A stretch of 64,000 bases of DNA from Shinella sp. XGS7 (lineage in GTDB: Bacteria > Pseudomonadota > Gammaproteobacteria > Burkholderiales > Burkholderiaceae_C). Below, in pieces: positions 41,503 to 51,902 of the stretch. The notes beneath the pieces were generated by a model, which searched no databases, was not told the origin of the DNA, and saw nothing but the letters and a program-made list of their open reading frames with translations. A program made the translations under genes and the position numbers. Each line of letters opens with the position of its first letter. The first letter of the stretch is position 1. The DNA lies in contig NZ_CP084758.1 in assembly GCF_020535565.1 (NCBI RefSeq), positions 4,663,001 to 4,727,000 on the forward strand, in the 5' to 3' direction.

Positions 41503-42234
41503 CTAGCACTTGATGCCGGCGTGCAGCGCCACGATGCCGGCGCTGAGGTTGTGCACATCCACATGGCCGAAGCCGGCCGTCTTCATCATGGCCTTGAGTT
41601 CGGCCTGGGGCGGATGCATGCGGATGGACTCGGCCAGATAGCGGTAGCTCTCGGCGTCGCCCGCGATCATCTGACCCAGGCGGGGCAGGATCTTGAAGGA
41701 ATACCAGTCGTAGGGCTTGCGCAGCGGCGCCGCCACCTGGGAGAACTCCAGCACCAGCAGGCGGCCGCCGGGTTTGAGCACGCGACACATCTCGGCCAGG
41801 GCCTGGTCCTTGTGGGTCATATTGCGCAGGCCGAAGGCCACGCTGACCAGGTCGAAGCTCTCGCTCTTGTAGGGCAGCTTCTCGGCGTCGCAGAGGTTGG
41901 TGGGCAGCACCAGGCCCTCGTTGAGCAGGCGGTCGCGGCCCTGGCGCAGCATGGCCTCGTTGATATCGGTGTGCACCACCATGCCGGTCTCGCCCACCTT
42001 GCGGGCAAAGGCGCGGGAGAGGTCGCCGGTGCCGCCGGCGATGTCCAGCACGCGCTCGCCCGGCTTGAGGTTGGCCACCGCCACGGTATAGGCCTTCCAG
42101 GCCCGGTGCAGGCCCGCGGACATGACGTCGTTCATGATGTCGTACTTGGAGGCGACGGAGTCGAAGACGCCGCGCACGCGGCTGGCCTTCTCGCGCTCGT
42201 CAACGGTCTGGAAGCCGAAGTGGGTGCTGCTCAT
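41503..42234 (-). CDS. ubiE: Ubiquinone/menaquinone C-methyltransferase UbiE
   Basis: 243 residues. The UbiE/COQ5 signatures are [37 protein letters not shown], the SAM-binding [19 protein letters not shown], and the C-terminal [41 protein letters not shown] and [14 protein letters not shown]. It methylates the benzoquinol ring in Q synthesis. It follows the DUF971 gene by 21 bp on the same strand. In enteric bacteria ubiE is followed directly by ubiJ and ubiB; here those genes lie beyond the EPS locus. Confidence 0.97.
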   Translation of the reverse strand: MSSTHFGFQTVDEREKASRVRGVFDSVASKYDIMNDVMSAGLHRAWKAYTVAVANLKPGERVLDIAGGTGDLSRAFARKVGETGMVVHTDINEAMLRQGRDRLLNEGLVLPTNLCDAEKLPYKSESFDLVSVAFGLRNMTHKDQALAEMCRVLKPGGRLLVLEFSQVAAPLRKPYDWYSFKILPRLGQMIAGDAESYRYLAESIRMHPPQAELKAMMKTAGFGHVDVHNLSAGIVALHAGIKC

Positions 42235-42255
42235 GGTTTTCAGCTCCGAGAGTGA

Positions 42256-42681
42256 TCAGTGATGGTGATGGCCGCAGCTGCCGCCGCCCGCCGATTTGGC
42301 GGGCATGGGGGTGTCGCGGTCCATGCCGGCGGCCTGCAGCCGGGCCTCGTACTCGGCCCAGTGCTCGGCCTCGCGGCTGCCCAGCTGATACAGATAGTCC
42401 CAGGAGAAGATGCCGCTCTCGTGCCCGTCATCGAACTGGGGGCGGATGCCGTAGTGCCCGATGGGCTCCAGCGCGGTGATCCCCACCTCGCGCTTGCCGG
42501 TCTGCAGCACCTCCTGACCCGGACCATGGCCCATGACCTCGGCCGAGGGGGAATAGACCCGCATCAGCTCGAAAGGAATGGAAAAGCGCGCGCCGTCGCT
42601 GAAAGCGATCTCCAGCAGACGCGACTGCTGGTGCACGGTGATCTCGGTCGGGGTGGGGGTGGTGGGCGTGAGTCCGGCCAT
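42256..42681 (-). CDS. DUF971 domain protein with His-rich C-terminus
   Basis: 141 residues. The DUF971 core has ITVHQQSRLLEIAFSDGARFSIPFELMRVYSPSAEVMGHG and VGITALEPIGHYGIRPQFDDGHESGIFSWDYLYQLG. The protein ends GGGSCGHHHH, a natural Cys-His-rich metal-binding tail seen in many betaproteobacterial members. DUF971 is related to a domain in gamma-butyrobetaine hydroxylase and in Fe-S carrier proteins; the function here is unknown. It stands between the HIT and ubiE genes on the same strand, a conserved betaproteobacterial trio. Confidence 0.9.
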   Translation of the reverse strand: MAGLTPTTPTPTEITVHQQSRLLEIAFSDGARFSIPFELMRVYSPSAEVMGHGPGQEVLQTGKREVGITALEPIGHYGIRPQFDDGHESGIFSWDYLYQLGSREAEHWAEYEARLQAAGMDRDTPMPAKSAGGGSCGHHHH

Positions 42682-42741
42682 GACGCAGGGCTTGCTTGTT
42701 CTTGAACTGCAGGGTGGGCAGTGTAGCCGCCCGCCCCGGCC

Positions 42742-43182
42742 TCAGAGCGCCTGCAGAGCCGCCAGCACCGCCGCGTCCAGGGCCGGCAGGTCCAGACCCG
42801 GCGGCAGCGCAACCGGACGGCGGGCCTCGCCCCAGATGGGATTGGGGAAATGGCTGTCGTCGGCAAAACGGGCGATCACATGCCAGTGCAGATGCGGCAC
42901 CACATTGCCCAGACTGGCCAGATTGATCTTGCTGGGGCGCAGCTGCTCACGCAGCACGCGCTCGATGGCGGCCACCGCCTCCATGCAGACCAGACGCTCG
43001 GCCGGCGGCAGATCACTGAACTCGGCCACATGGGCGTTCCAGACCAGGCGATAAAAAGCGGGGAAGGCCGGCGTGTCCGTCACCCGCAGCACGCGCCACT
43101 GGGGGCGGCGCAGCAGGAGCAGGCCGCCGTCCTCGCGGCACAGGGGGCAGTCGGCGACCGGGGCATTGGAAGCAAGCGTCAT
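42742..43182 (-). CDS. HIT family protein (histidine triad hydrolase)
   Basis: 146 residues from the ATG at 43182; an upstream in-frame start at 43269 gives unrelated residues. Zinc-finger-like CPLC at the N-terminus, then the HIT fold FYRLVWNAHVAEFSDLPPAERLVCMEAVAAIERVLREQLRP and the histidine triad HLHWHVIARF. HIT proteins hydrolyse nucleotide conjugates such as AMP-lysine or diadenosine phosphates. Its position upstream of DUF971 and ubiE is common in Burkholderiales. Confidence 0.93.
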   Translation of the reverse strand: MTLASNAPVADCPLCREDGGLLLLRRPQWRVLRVTDTPAFPAFYRLVWNAHVAEFSDLPPAERLVCMEAVAAIERVLREQLRPSKINLASLGNVVPHLHWHVIARFADDSHFPNPIWGEARRPVALPPGLDLPALDAAVLAALQAL

Positions 43183-43490
43183 GGGCGGCAGGCATCTAGG
43201 GAATACACGGACTGTAACAAGCGTTTTCACGCGCAGTAGTTCACGCGAGACAGCGCTACCCGCGAACAAATCTCATCTATCGCCCCGACAATTCGAGCTG
43301 GTCTTCGCACACAAGACCCGTTTGCTTGAGCCAGTCGCTTGACAAACGCGCGTCGTCTGGAGTTTCCAGCGCGCCCACTCCCCCGTTTTTTGGTTTCATC
43401 GACAACCGTCATCAGGCCGGCAAGGGCGGCGCTCGCGTGGGCGCAATTTCCCTTTGACAAGCCTGGACGCCAGCCCTGGATCGCTCCGAC
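43183..43490. other. 308-bp divergent spacer, no gene seen
   Basis: Divergent upstream region of the HIT gene (minus) and the chemoreceptor (plus). Two TTGACA elements (43339-43344 and 43454-43459, plus strand) are seen but neither has a convincing -10 box 16-18 nt downstream, and I find no good flagellar sigma-28 element. GC content drops around 43200-43460. Confidence 0.4.
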
Positions 43491-45419
43491 ATGTCCTCAC
43501 CGACCGCCTCCCGCCGCACCGTGGCGCGCCGTGTATCCCTGATTGCCAGCCTGGGCATTGCCGCCCTGCTGCTGCTGATCTGCGCCACCCTGTCCTGGAC
43601 CCTGACCCGTCAGGCCGCCCAGCGCAACCAGGACCTGATGGCCAGCGAGGCCGCCTCGGTGGCCCGCGTGGCCGACGCCCTGGACCGCACCGCCCGCGAC
43701 TCCGCCAACCAGCTCTATGAGGTGCTGGGCGCCGAACTCGGCGGCAGCTTCGCCCTGGCGGGCGACGGCGAGCTGATGCATGACGGGCACAGCCTGAACG
43801 GCCAGTTCGAGCTGGTGGACCGCTTCCGCAAGAAGACCGGTGGCGTGGCCACCCTGTTCGCCCGCAAGGGCGAGGACTTCCTGCGCGTGGCCACCTCGCT
43901 GACCAAGCAGGACGGCTCGCGCGCCGTGGGCACCCTGCTGGGCGCCCAGCACCCGGCCTTTGCCAAGATGATGGCCGGCGAAAGCTATGTGGGCCCCGCC
44001 ACGCTCTTCGGCACGCCCTATATGACGCGCTACCAGCCCGTGAAGGACGCTCAGGGCAAGGTGGTCGGCATTCTCTTCATCGGCTTCGATATGCGCGGCC
44101 TGCAGCAGGAGCTGGTCAAGCTGGCCAGCGCCGAGAAGCTGTTCGAGACCGGCGGCCTCTACATCATCGAGCCCGGCAAGACCCCGGCCGACGCCCTGCT
44201 GCGCTCCCACCCCACGGCCCAGGGCAAGAAGCTGGCCGAGCTGCTGCCGGCGGCCCAGGTCGAGCCCTTCCTGCAGGCCCTGAACGACGCCCCCCATGGT
44301 GTGCTGCCCCAGGCCCCGGCCGTCTATGACAGCCGCCACACTGACGCCGTGGCCGTGGCCGCCCGCAGCACCGCCACCGGCTGGTGGGTGGTGGCCGAAG
44401 CCTCCCGAGCCACCTCGCTGGCCGGCCATATGCACACCCTGTGGATGCTCTGGGGCGGCGTGCTGCTGGCCGTGCTGCTGCTGGGCGTGGGCGTGACCCT
44501 GCTGCTGCAGCGCTGGGTGGGCCGCCCCCTGGCCACCCTGAATGAGGCCGTGCAGGCCGTGGCCGAGGGTGATCTGACCCACCCCGTGCGCATCGCCCAG
44601 CAGGACGATCTGGGCGCCCTGGCCGCCGGCGTGGAAGCCATGCGCCGCCAGCTGGCCCAGACCATTGCCCAGGTGCACCAGGCCAGCGATGGCATCGGCA
44701 CCGCCAGCGCCGAAGTGGCCGCCGGCAGCCGCGACCTCTCGCAGCGCACCGAAAGCTCGGCCAGCCATCTGGAAGAAACCGCAAGCGCCCTGGAAGAGCT
44801 GGCCGGCTCCATGAGCCAGACCGCCGCCTCCGCGGCCCAGGCCCACCAGCTGGTGGACGAGTCAGACCGCGCCGCCCAGCACGGCAGCGAGGTGGTGAGC
44901 CAGGTGGTGAACACCATGAACGAGATCAGCGGCGCCAGCCGCCAGATCGCCGACATCATCGGCACCGTGGACGCCATCGCCTTCCAGACCAATATCCTGG
45001 CTCTGAACGCCGCAGTGGAAGCCGCGCGTGCCGGCGAGCAAGGCCGTGGTTTCGCGGTCGTGGCCGGCGAGGTGCGCACCCTGGCCCAGCGCAGCGCCGA
45101 GGCCGCCAAGCAGATCAAGGCCCTGATCACGGCCAGCGGCGAGAAGGTGGACTCGGGCGCTCGCCTGGTGGGCGACGCCGGCAGCGCCATGCAGAACATC
45201 CTGAGCAAGGTCAAGCATGTGAGCGGCATCATCGGCGAGATCTCCACCGCCGCTCGCGAGCAGGCCCAGGGCGTGGGCCGCATCAACGAGGCCGTCGCCC
45301 AGCTGGACCAGGGCACGCAGCAGAACGCCGCCCTGGTGGAGCAGAGCACGGCCGCGGCCGAGAGCCTGCGCGACCAGGCCCAGCGCCTGGTGCAGCAGGT
45401 CTCGCGCTTCCGCGTCTGA
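43491..45419 (+). CDS. Methyl-accepting chemotaxis protein with Cache sensor
   Basis: 642 residues. First membrane helix at about 18-38, a periplasmic Cache-type domain (about 40-310, with FRKKTGGVATLFARKGEDFLRVATSL and GESYVGPATLFGTPYMTRYQPVKDAQGKVVGILFIGFDM), second helix near 318-345, HAMP (about 345-400) and the cytoplasmic signalling domain with hairpin tip DAIAFQTNILALNAAVEAARAGEQGRGFAVVAGEVR. It ends QQVSRFRV, without a pentapeptide receptor-methylase tether. It senses a small periplasmic ligand and signals to CheA. No other chemotaxis gene is in the window, so it is an orphan receptor. Confidence 0.95.
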   Translation: MSSPTASRRTVARRVSLIASLGIAALLLLICATLSWTLTRQAAQRNQDLMASEAASVARVADALDRTARDSANQLYEVLGAELGGSFALAGDGELMHDGHSLNGQFELVDRFRKKTGGVATLFARKGEDFLRVATSLTKQDGSRAVGTLLGAQHPAFAKMMAGESYVGPATLFGTPYMTRYQPVKDAQGKVVGILFIGFDMRGLQQELVKLASAEKLFETGGLYIIEPGKTPADALLRSHPTAQGKKLAELLPAAQVEPFLQALNDAPHGVLPQAPAVYDSRHTDAVAVAARSTATGWWVVAEASRATSLAGHMHTLWMLWGGVLLAVLLLGVGVTLLLQRWVGRPLATLNEAVQAVAEGDLTHPVRIAQQDDLGALAAGVEAMRRQLAQTIAQVHQASDGIGTASAEVAAGSRDLSQRTESSASHLEETASALEELAGSMSQTAASAAQAHQLVDESDRAAQHGSEVVSQVVNTMNEISGASRQIADIIGTVDAIAFQTNILALNAAVEAARAGEQGRGFAVVAGEVRTLAQRSAEAAKQIKALITASGEKVDSGARLVGDAGSAMQNILSKVKHVSGIIGEISTAAREQAQGVGRINEAVAQLDQGTQQNAALVEQSTAAAESLRDQAQRLVQQVSRFRV

Positions 45420-45493
45420 GGCATGACGGATGGCACGGTGACAAGAGTCATGGGCTCTTCCAGCCCCACTGGCAAGACCTGACCCTCATCTCG

Positions 45494-45520
45494 AAAGGGC
45501 CCTCGCGGGCCCCTTTTTTT
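45494..45520 (+). terminator. Rho-independent terminator after the chemoreceptor gene
   Basis: GGGCCC-TCGC-GGGCCC (45497-45512) forms a strong GC stem, flanked by AAA on the left and followed by C and seven Ts (45514-45520). It lies 75 nt past the chemoreceptor stop and is the clearest terminator in the window. Confidence 0.9.
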
Positions 45521-45672
45521 CGTCGCGCCGACAAGCATTTCGTCCCGCGGCTTTGCGGTCTGGTCGCCCGGCGCTTGGTAGCCGGCGGGCGTCTGCCTAG
45601 GCTGATCGTGGATCGGCACCGGATGTCCCGGTGCGATGCCGCCCCTCCACATCAGCCACAGGAAGTCTTGCC

Positions 45673-46140
45673 ATGTCGACCACCCGCCAGCCGTCTGTTT
45701 CAATCGCCCTCGGTCTTGCTCTCGCAGGTCTGAGTCTGGCCGCCAGCGCGCAGAGCGACGCGCCGCGGCGTGACGCCCTGGAGCGCGTGCAAGTCCAGGG
45801 CCAGCCCCTCACCGCCCCCCGCAGCGATGTGCGCGCCAGCTGCCCCGCCATGGAGAACGAACTCAAGGACCGTCTGGGCTGGGCCCTGCAGCAGCATCAG
45901 CGCAGCGGCGTGGTGCGTGTGGATTTCGAGCTGGGCACCACGGCCTCGCCGCGCGAGGTCCAGGTCAACGGCGGCCCCGCCATGCACTATCGCCAGGCCA
46001 TCCGGCGCGTGATGCACGATCAGCATTGCCTGGCCGCCCCCACGGACACGCCCCAGCGCTACAGCATGCTGCTGAGCTTCAATGCCCCGGACGACAACCT
46101 GGGCGGTACCCAGGCCGTGGCCCTGCTGGAGCCCCGCTAG
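45673..46140 (+). CDS. Small secreted protein of unknown function
   Basis: 155 residues from ATG 45673, preceded by CAGGAAG; an in-frame ATG at 45631 is less likely. Signal peptide SIALGLALAGLSLAASAQS with cleavage near AQS. The mature part has two cysteines (RASCPAME and DQHCLA) and a C-terminal alpha/beta stretch VVRVDFELGTTASPREVQVNGG with RQAIRRVMHDQHC and YSMLLSFN that resembles the TonB C-terminal fold, but without the usual TonB motif. Family not recognised with certainty. Its last 4 bases overlap the end of the convergent substrate-binding gene. Confidence 0.75.
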   Translation: MSTTRQPSVSIALGLALAGLSLAASAQSDAPRRDALERVQVQGQPLTAPRSDVRASCPAMENELKDRLGWALQQHQRSGVVRVDFELGTTASPREVQVNGGPAMHYRQAIRRVMHDQHCLAAPTDTPQRYSMLLSFNAPDDNLGGTQAVALLEPR

Positions 46141-46940
46141 GGTGATCGGCGCGAAGCCGCCGCGCCCGCAGCCTTCGGAATGAGCTCCCACTCCAGCCGC
46201 ACCCGGTCGAAGTAGCGCCCCAGGCCGGCCCGATCCCAGATGGGGCGCAAGGATTCGGCAAACAGGCCCTCCTGCAGGGCCTGTCGCAGGGTGGCCAGCA
46301 GACGCGGCGGCAGCCCCGGATGGCAGGCCAGCCAGCGGTCCACCTGGGCCAGCACAAAGACGCGGCGGACCTGGTCGGCCCCCGCGACCTCGAACATCTC
46401 GGGGCGGTCGTCGCTCACCAGGTAGTCGAAGCGCTTGCGCTGCAGCATGCCCAGACGCTGGGCCGCGGGCGAGATGGGCTCGAAGGCGATGTCCGCGGCC
46501 GTCAGGAAGTCGCGCAGCTCGGCCATGTCGACGGCGCCGATGCGGTAGGGGCGCAGTTCCTCGATATTGCCGACCCGCGGCGTCTGCTTGAGTGCATAGA
46601 CCGCCAGCTTTACCGGCGCCACCCGCCCCACATAGCTGAGGGTTTCGGCCTCGCCGGGCGAGAAGTTCAGGGCCAGGCCGCAACTACCCGGGCTGTTGGG
46701 CAGGGTGGCCGAGATGCGCCGCTTGGGCATCAAGCTCACCTGCAGGCTCAGACCCTCGCGCGCCAGCAGGGCCCGCAAGGCTTCGATATAGGGCCCGCCG
46801 GGCGCGCCCTCGCGCACCGTCACAAAGGGCGGGTCGGCCTCGGCCAGGATCTGCAGGGTCGTCTGCGCGGCTGCCGGCAGCGCTGCAAGGCTCAGGCAAA
46901 GGGCTGCGGCCAGGCGAGCAGGGCGGAGCCCGGAGATCAT
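46137..46940 (-). CDS. Transporter substrate-binding protein (SBP_bac_3-like)
   Basis: 267 residues with signal peptide ending near LPAAAQT. The fold start LQILAEADPPFVTVREGAPGGPYIEALRALLAREG and the later YRIGAVDMAELRDFLTAADIAFEPISPAAQRLGMLQRKRFDYLVSDDRPEMF match family-3 periplasmic binding proteins for amino-acid-like ligands. No permease or ATPase is adjacent, so it may instead be a sensor-type binding protein. It starts 4 nt inside the end of the preceding sugar-binding protein gene, which suggests cotranscription. Confidence 0.8.
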   Translation of the reverse strand: MISGLRPARLAAALCLSLAALPAAAQTTLQILAEADPPFVTVREGAPGGPYIEALRALLAREGLSLQVSLMPKRRISATLPNSPGSCGLALNFSPGEAETLSYVGRVAPVKLAVYALKQTPRVGNIEELRPYRIGAVDMAELRDFLTAADIAFEPISPAAQRLGMLQRKRFDYLVSDDRPEMFEVAGADQVRRVFVLAQVDRWLACHPGLPPRLLATLRQALQEGLFAESLRPIWDRAGLGRYFDRVRLEWELIPKAAGAAASRRSP

Positions 46941-48022
46941 GCGCGCGTCACCAGCTTCACCGGCGACTGGATGATGCTGGGCAGGTCCGCCTGGCGCATG
47001 CCGGTCTGCAAGGCGTTCAGCACCGCGTCCAGCGCGTACTCGGCCTGCTTCTCGGGGAACTGGTCCACCGTGGCCAGCACGGTGCCTTGGGCGATCAGGG
47101 GGCGGATCGAGGGGATGTTGTCATAGCCCGAGACCAGCACATCAGCGCTGCGGCCCAGCTCGCGCAGGGCCTGCACCGCGCCCAGGGCCATATTGTCATT
47201 GCCGCACAGCAGGGCCTTGGTGTCGGGGGCCAGGCGCATGAGCTCCAGCGCCGCGCCGTGGCCCAGCTCGCGGGTCCAGAAGCCCGAGCGCACGGCCGCC
47301 AGGCGCAGGCCCGCCGCCGTGATGGCGGCACGAAAGCCGTCGCTGCGCGACTTGGCATTGATGGAGCCCGGCGGGCCCTCGATGATGCCCACCGCCGCGC
47401 CGCGTGGCAGCTGCTTGGCCACGTACTCGCCCACGGTGCGGCTGCCCAGGAAGTTGCTGGGGCCTACAAAAGGAATGTTCACGCCCGCGGTGGCCAGGGC
47501 GCGGTCGTCCAGCTTGTTGTCCAGATTGAGCAGCAGCAGGCCGGCCTTGAGCGCCTTGAGCAGGACCGGCAGCAAGGCGTTGGAGTCGGCCGGCACGATC
47601 ACCAGGGCCCGCGCGCGGCGCTCGATGGCCTGGAGCACCAGGCGCTCCTGGGCGGCCACATCGGTTTCGCCCTCAATGCCCTGCAGCGTGAGCTCGTACT
47701 CGTTGCGGCGCCGCGCCTGGTGGGCGCGGGCGCCCTCGCCCATCAGGGCGAAGAACTCGTTGCGCGTGGCCTTGAGAACCATGGCCACCTTGAAGCGCTC
47801 GGGCCCGGCCAATAAGCCGGCCGGGGCCGCCAGGGCGCCCAAGCCCCCCAGCGAGGCCCGCAGGATCAGGCGACGCCGGCAGCCGCCCGTCGGGGCGGCG
47901 GCGTCAGGCGGGCGAGGCGCTTGGGCTGGGACTTCCACAGCCCTGGAGTTTGCCAGCTCGGTGTGAAAGCCGCTGCGGCAAAGCTCACACCAGGACGCGC
48001 TCGATGCCTCCCTGGTTGGCAC
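46937..48022 (-). CDS. Sugar-type periplasmic binding protein (Peripla_BP_4), possibly Tat-exported
   Basis: 361 residues from the ATG at 48022. This start overlaps the upstream gene by 38 bp; a GTG at 47938 would give 333 residues and no overlap, so the start is uncertain. A Tat-like [17 protein letters not shown] precedes the mature part. The ribose/galactose-binding pattern is [55 protein letters not shown] and [32 protein letters not shown]. No ABC permease is adjacent. It may feed a transporter elsewhere or a sensor. Confidence 0.8.
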   Translation of the reverse strand: MPTREASSASWCELCRSGFHTELANSRAVEVPAQAPRPPDAAAPTGGCRRRLILRASLGGLGALAAPAGLLAGPERFKVAMVLKATRNEFFALMGEGARAHQARRRNEYELTLQGIEGETDVAAQERLVLQAIERRARALVIVPADSNALLPVLLKALKAGLLLLNLDNKLDDRALATAGVNIPFVGPSNFLGSRTVGEYVAKQLPRGAAVGIIEGPPGSINAKSRSDGFRAAITAAGLRLAAVRSGFWTRELGHGAALELMRLAPDTKALLCGNDNMALGAVQALRELGRSADVLVSGYDNIPSIRPLIAQGTVLATVDQFPEKQAEYALDAVLNALQTGMRQADLPSIIQSPVKLVTRA

Positions 48023-51000
48023 GGGCCACGTACTCGGGCATCCAGTTCTCGCCCAGGATCTGGCGCGCCATCTCGACCACGATGTAGTCGGCCTCCAGCA
48101 GGCCGTTCTGCAGATCGTTGCCGTAGCGGTTCAGGCCCTGCAGGCAGCTGGGGCAGCTGGTCAGGATCTTGATGTTGTCCTGAGCGCCCACCTTGCCGCT
48201 CTCGCGCAGCTGGCTCTCGGTCTTGCGCAGCTCCTCCTCCTTGCGGAAGCGGATCTGGGTTGAGATGTCGGGCCGGGTCACACCCAGGGTGCCGCTCTCG
48301 CCGCAGCAGCGCTCGCTCTTCACCACCTCGGGGCCGACCAGGGCCTTGACCGTCTTCATCGGCTCCTGCAGCTTCATGGGGCTGTGGCAGGGGTCGTGAT
48401 AGAGGTAGGCCTGCTTGGATTCAAGGGTGATGCCCTTTTCCAGCAGGTACTCGTGGATGTCCACGATGCGGCAGCCGGGGAAGATCTTCTCGAACTCATA
48501 GCCCTGCAGCTGGTCGTAGCAGGTGCCGCAGGACACGACCACGGTCTTGATGTCCAGGTAGTTCAGGGTGTTGGCCACGCGGTGGAAGAGCACCCGGTTG
48601 TCGGTGATGATCTTCTCGGCCTTGTCGAACTGGCCCGAGCCGCGCTGGGGGTAGCCGCAGCACAGATAGCCCGGCGGCAGCACGGTCTGCACGCCGGCAT
48701 GCCAGAGCATGGCCTGGGTGGCCAGGCCCACCTGTGAAAAGAGGCGCTCGGAGCCGCAGCCGGGGAAGTAGAACACCGCCTCGGTCTCGGCCGTGGTGGC
48801 CTGCGGGTTGCGGATGATGGGGACGTAGTCCTTGTCCTCGATGTCCAGCAGGGCGCGGGCGGTCTTCTTGGGCAGGCCGCCCGGGAGCTTCTTGTTGATG
48901 AAGTGGATCACCTGCTCCTTGACCGGGGCCGTGCCCACGGTGGCGCGCGGCGCCGCCGTCTGCTTCTTGGCAAAGCCCTTGAGCAGGTCATGCGCCAGGC
49001 GCTGCGCCTTGAAGCCCACATCAACAAAAGCGCTGCGCGCCAGCTTGATGGTCTCGGGGTTGGTGGCGTTGAGCATCAGCATGGCCGCGGCATTGCCGGG
49101 GCGGAAGCTCTTCTGGCCCATCTTGCGCAAGAGGTTGCGCATATTCATGGTCACGTCGCCGAAGTCGATCTTGACCGGGCAGGGGCTGGCGCATTTGTGG
49201 CAGACCGTGCAGTGGTCGGCCACGTCCTCGAACTCCTGCCAATGCTTGATTGAGACGCCGCGGCGCGTCTGCTCCTCGTAGAGGAAGGCCTCCACCAGCA
49301 GCGAGGTGGCCAGGATCTTGTTGCGCGGCGAATAGAGCAGATTGGCGCGCGGCACATGGGTGGCACAGACCGGCTTGCACTTGCCGCAGCGCAGGCAGTC
49401 CTTGACGCTGTCGGCAATGGCGCCGATATCGCTCTGCTGCATGATCAGCGACTCATGCCCCATCAGCCCGAAGCTCGGGGTGTAGGCATTGGTCAGATCG
49501 GCAAAGGTGCCGTGGGTGGACGCTTCGGGCCGCAGCAGCTTGCCCTTGTTGAAGCGCCCCTCGGGGTCGATGCGGGCCTTGTAGTCGGCGAACGGCGCCA
49601 GCTCGGCCTCGGAGAGGAACTCCAGCTTGGTGATGCCGATGCCATGCTCGCCCGAGATCACGCCATTGAGCGAGCGCGCCAGCTTCATGATGCGCGCCAC
49701 GGCCTCGTGGGCCGTCTGCAGCATCTCGTAGTTGTCGGAGTTGACCGGGATATTGGTGTGCACATTGCCGTCGCCGGCATGCATGTGCAGGGCCACCCAG
49801 ACCCGGCCGCGCAGCACTTCCTTGTGGATGCGCTTGGCCTCGGCCACGATGGGCGCAAAGGCGGCACCGGCAAAGATGTCCTGCAGGGGCTTGAGGATCT
49901 GCATCTTCCAGGAGGCGCGCAGGCTGTGGTCCTGCAGCTGGTCGAAGAAGGAACGCTCCTCGCCGCGGGGCAGATCCAGCTCGTCCATCCAGCGCTGCCA
50001 CAGGGCGCGCACCTCGGCCAGCAGGGCCAGGGCCTGCTGCAGGCGGTCTTCCAGCAGCTCGGCGCTCGGGATCTCACCGGCATCGTCGCTCTTGCCCAGG
50101 GGCAGATTGCCGCGCTCGAACCAGGCCGCCAGCGCATCCGCCAGGGCCAGCTTGTTGCGCAGGCTCAGCTCCACATTGATGCGCTCGATGCCCAGGGTGT
50201 ACTCGCCCATGCGCTCCAGCGGGATCACCACATCTTCATTGATCTTGAAGGCATTGGTGTGCTTGGAGATGGCGGCCGTGCGCTTGCGGTCCAGCCAGAA
50301 CTTCTTGCGCGCATCGGCGCTGATGGCCACAAAGCCCTCGCCCGAGCGGCCATTGGCCAGGCGCACCACCTCGGAGGTGGCGCGGGCCACGGCATCGGCA
50401 TCGTCGCCCACGATGTCGCCGATCAGCACCATCTTGGGCAGGCCGCCGCGCTTGCTCTTGGTCGCGTAGCCCACGGCCTTCAGATAGCGGTCGTCCAGAT
50501 GCTCCAGGCCGGCCAGGATGGCGCCGCCGGGCTTCTTCGCCTCCGCGAACATGAAGTCCTTGATGTCCACGATGGAGGGCACGCAGTCCTTGGGGTTGCC
50601 AAAGAACTCCAGGCAGACCGTGCGGGTGTGGGCGGGCATCTTGTGCACCACCCAGCGCGCGCTGGTGATCAGGCCGTCGCAGCCTTCCTTCTGGATGCCG
50701 GGCAGGCCGGCCAGGAACTTGTCGGTGACATCCTTGCCCAGGCCTTCCTTGCGGAAGACGCGGCCGGGAATGTCCAGGCGCTCCGTGCGCTCCAGCTTCT
50801 TGCCCGAGGCGTCGAAGTAGCGCAGCTCGAAGCTGGCCACTTCCACATCATGGATCTTGCCCAGGTTGTGGTTCAGGCGCACCACCTCCAGCCACTTGGC
50901 CTCGGGTGTGACCATGCGCCAGGAGGCCAGATTGTCCAGGGCCGTGCCCCAGAGCACGGCCTTCTTGCCGCCGGCATTCATGGCGATATTGCCGCCGATG

Positions 51001-51902
51001 CAGCTGGCCTCGGCCGAGGTGGGGTCCACCGCGAACACAAAGCCATGCTGCTCGGCCAGGTCGGCCACGCGCTGCGTCACCACGCCGGCCTCGCTGAAGA
51101 TGGTGGCCACGGGGCGATCCACGCCCGGCAGCTGCAGCATCTCCACGCCGCGCAGGGCCTCGAGCTTCTCGGTGTTGATGACGGCGCTGTTCCACACCAG
51201 GGGCACGGCGCCGCCGGTGTAGCCGGTGCCGCCGCCGCGCGGGATGATGGTCAGGCCCAGCTCGATGCAGCCCTTGACCAGCTGGGCCATCTCGGCCTCG
51301 GTGTCAGGGGTCAGCACCACAAAGGGGTACTCGACGCGCCAGTCGGTGGCGTCGGTGACATGGGCCACCCGGGCCATGCCGTCGAACTTGATATTGTCTT
51401 TGGCCGTGTGGCGCCCCAGCAGCTTGACGCTGCGGCGGCGCAGCTCGGCCGTGCGCTCGAACAGGCTGGCGAACTCCTGCACCGCGGTGCGCGCCGCGCT
51501 CAGCAGCTCACCCACCAGGGCGTCGCGCTGGGCGTCGGTGCCGGGGTCGCGGCGCTTTTGCACCTCGGCCAGGCGGTGGTCCAGGGCCTCGATCAGCAGG
51601 GCCCGGCGCTTGGGGTTGTCCAGCAGATCGTCCTGCAGATACGGGTTGCGCTGCACCACCCAGATATCGCCCAGCACCTCATACAGCATGCGGGCGGAGC
51701 GGCCGGTGCGCCGCTCCTGGCGCAGCTGGTTCAGCAGCTCCCAGGCCCGGGACCCGAGCAGGCGGATCACGATCTCCCGGTCGGAGAAGGAGGTGTAGTT
51801 GTAGGGAATCTCGCGCAGACGCGGCGCGTCATGGCTGGCGGTGAGCTCGGCAACGGCAGTCGCGAGATCGGCGGTGGGCATCGGCTGATGCGGTGCGTTC
51901 AT
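47985..51902 (-). CDS. DUF3683-type FAD-linked oxidase fused to 4Fe-4S and CCG domains
   Basis: 1305 residues. The N-terminal DUF3683-type part is followed by an FAD_binding_4 domain ([37 protein letters not shown] near residue 222) and the FAD-oxidase C domain ([38 protein letters not shown]). Two 4Fe-4S motifs are [16 protein letters not shown] near residue 834 and [16 protein letters not shown] near 902. Two cysteine-rich CCG domains end the protein: [10 protein letters not shown] near 1081 and CCGESGTLG near 1199. The architecture is that of D-2-hydroxyacid dehydrogenases joined with a GlpC-like quinone-linked module; lactate, glycolate or similar acids are possible substrates. The cofactor arrangement suggests electron transfer to the quinone pool. 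Confidence 0.93.
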   Translation of the reverse strand: MNAPHQPMPTADLATAVAELTASHDAPRLREIPYNYTSFSDREIVIRLLGSRAWELLNQLRQERRTGRSARMLYEVLGDIWVVQRNPYLQDDLLDNPKRRALLIEALDHRLAEVQKRRDPGTDAQRDALVGELLSAARTAVQEFASLFERTAELRRRSVKLLGRHTAKDNIKFDGMARVAHVTDATDWRVEYPFVVLTPDTEAEMAQLVKGCIELGLTIIPRGGGTGYTGGAVPLVWNSAVINTEKLEALRGVEMLQLPGVDRPVATIFSEAGVVTQRVADLAEQHGFVFAVDPTSAEASCIGGNIAMNAGGKKAVLWGTALDNLASWRMVTPEAKWLEVVRLNHNLGKIHDVEVASFELRYFDASGKKLERTERLDIPGRVFRKEGLGKDVTDKFLAGLPGIQKEGCDGLITSARWVVHKMPAHTRTVCLEFFGNPKDCVPSIVDIKDFMFAEAKKPGGAILAGLEHLDDRYLKAVGYATKSKRGGLPKMVLIGDIVGDDADAVARATSEVVRLANGRSGEGFVAISADARKKFWLDRKRTAAISKHTNAFKINEDVVIPLERMGEYTLGIERINVELSLRNKLALADALAAWFERGNLPLGKSDDAGEIPSAELLEDRLQQALALLAEVRALWQRWMDELDLPRGEERSFFDQLQDHSLRASWKMQILKPLQDIFAGAAFAPIVAEAKRIHKEVLRGRVWVALHMHAGDGNVHTNIPVNSDNYEMLQTAHEAVARIMKLARSLNGVISGEHGIGITKLEFLSEAELAPFADYKARIDPEGRFNKGKLLRPEASTHGTFADLTNAYTPSFGLMGHESLIMQQSDIGAIADSVKDCLRCGKCKPVCATHVPRANLLYSPRNKILATSLLVEAFLYEEQTRRGVSIKHWQEFEDVADHCTVCHKCASPCPVKIDFGDVTMNMRNLLRKMGQKSFRPGNAAAMLMLNATNPETIKLARSAFVDVGFKAQRLAHDLLKGFAKKQTAAPRATVGTAPVKEQVIHFINKKLPGGLPKKTARALLDIEDKDYVPIIRNPQATTAETEAVFYFPGCGSERLFSQVGLATQAMLWHAGVQTVLPPGYLCCGYPQRGSGQFDKAEKIITDNRVLFHRVANTLNYLDIKTVVVSCGTCYDQLQGYEFEKIFPGCRIVDIHEYLLEKGITLESKQAYLYHDPCHSPMKLQEPMKTVKALVGPEVVKSERCCGESGTLGVTRPDISTQIRFRKEEELRKTESQLRESGKVGAQDNIKILTSCPSCLQGLNRYGNDLQNGLLEADYIVVEMARQILGENWMPEYVARANQGGIERVLV

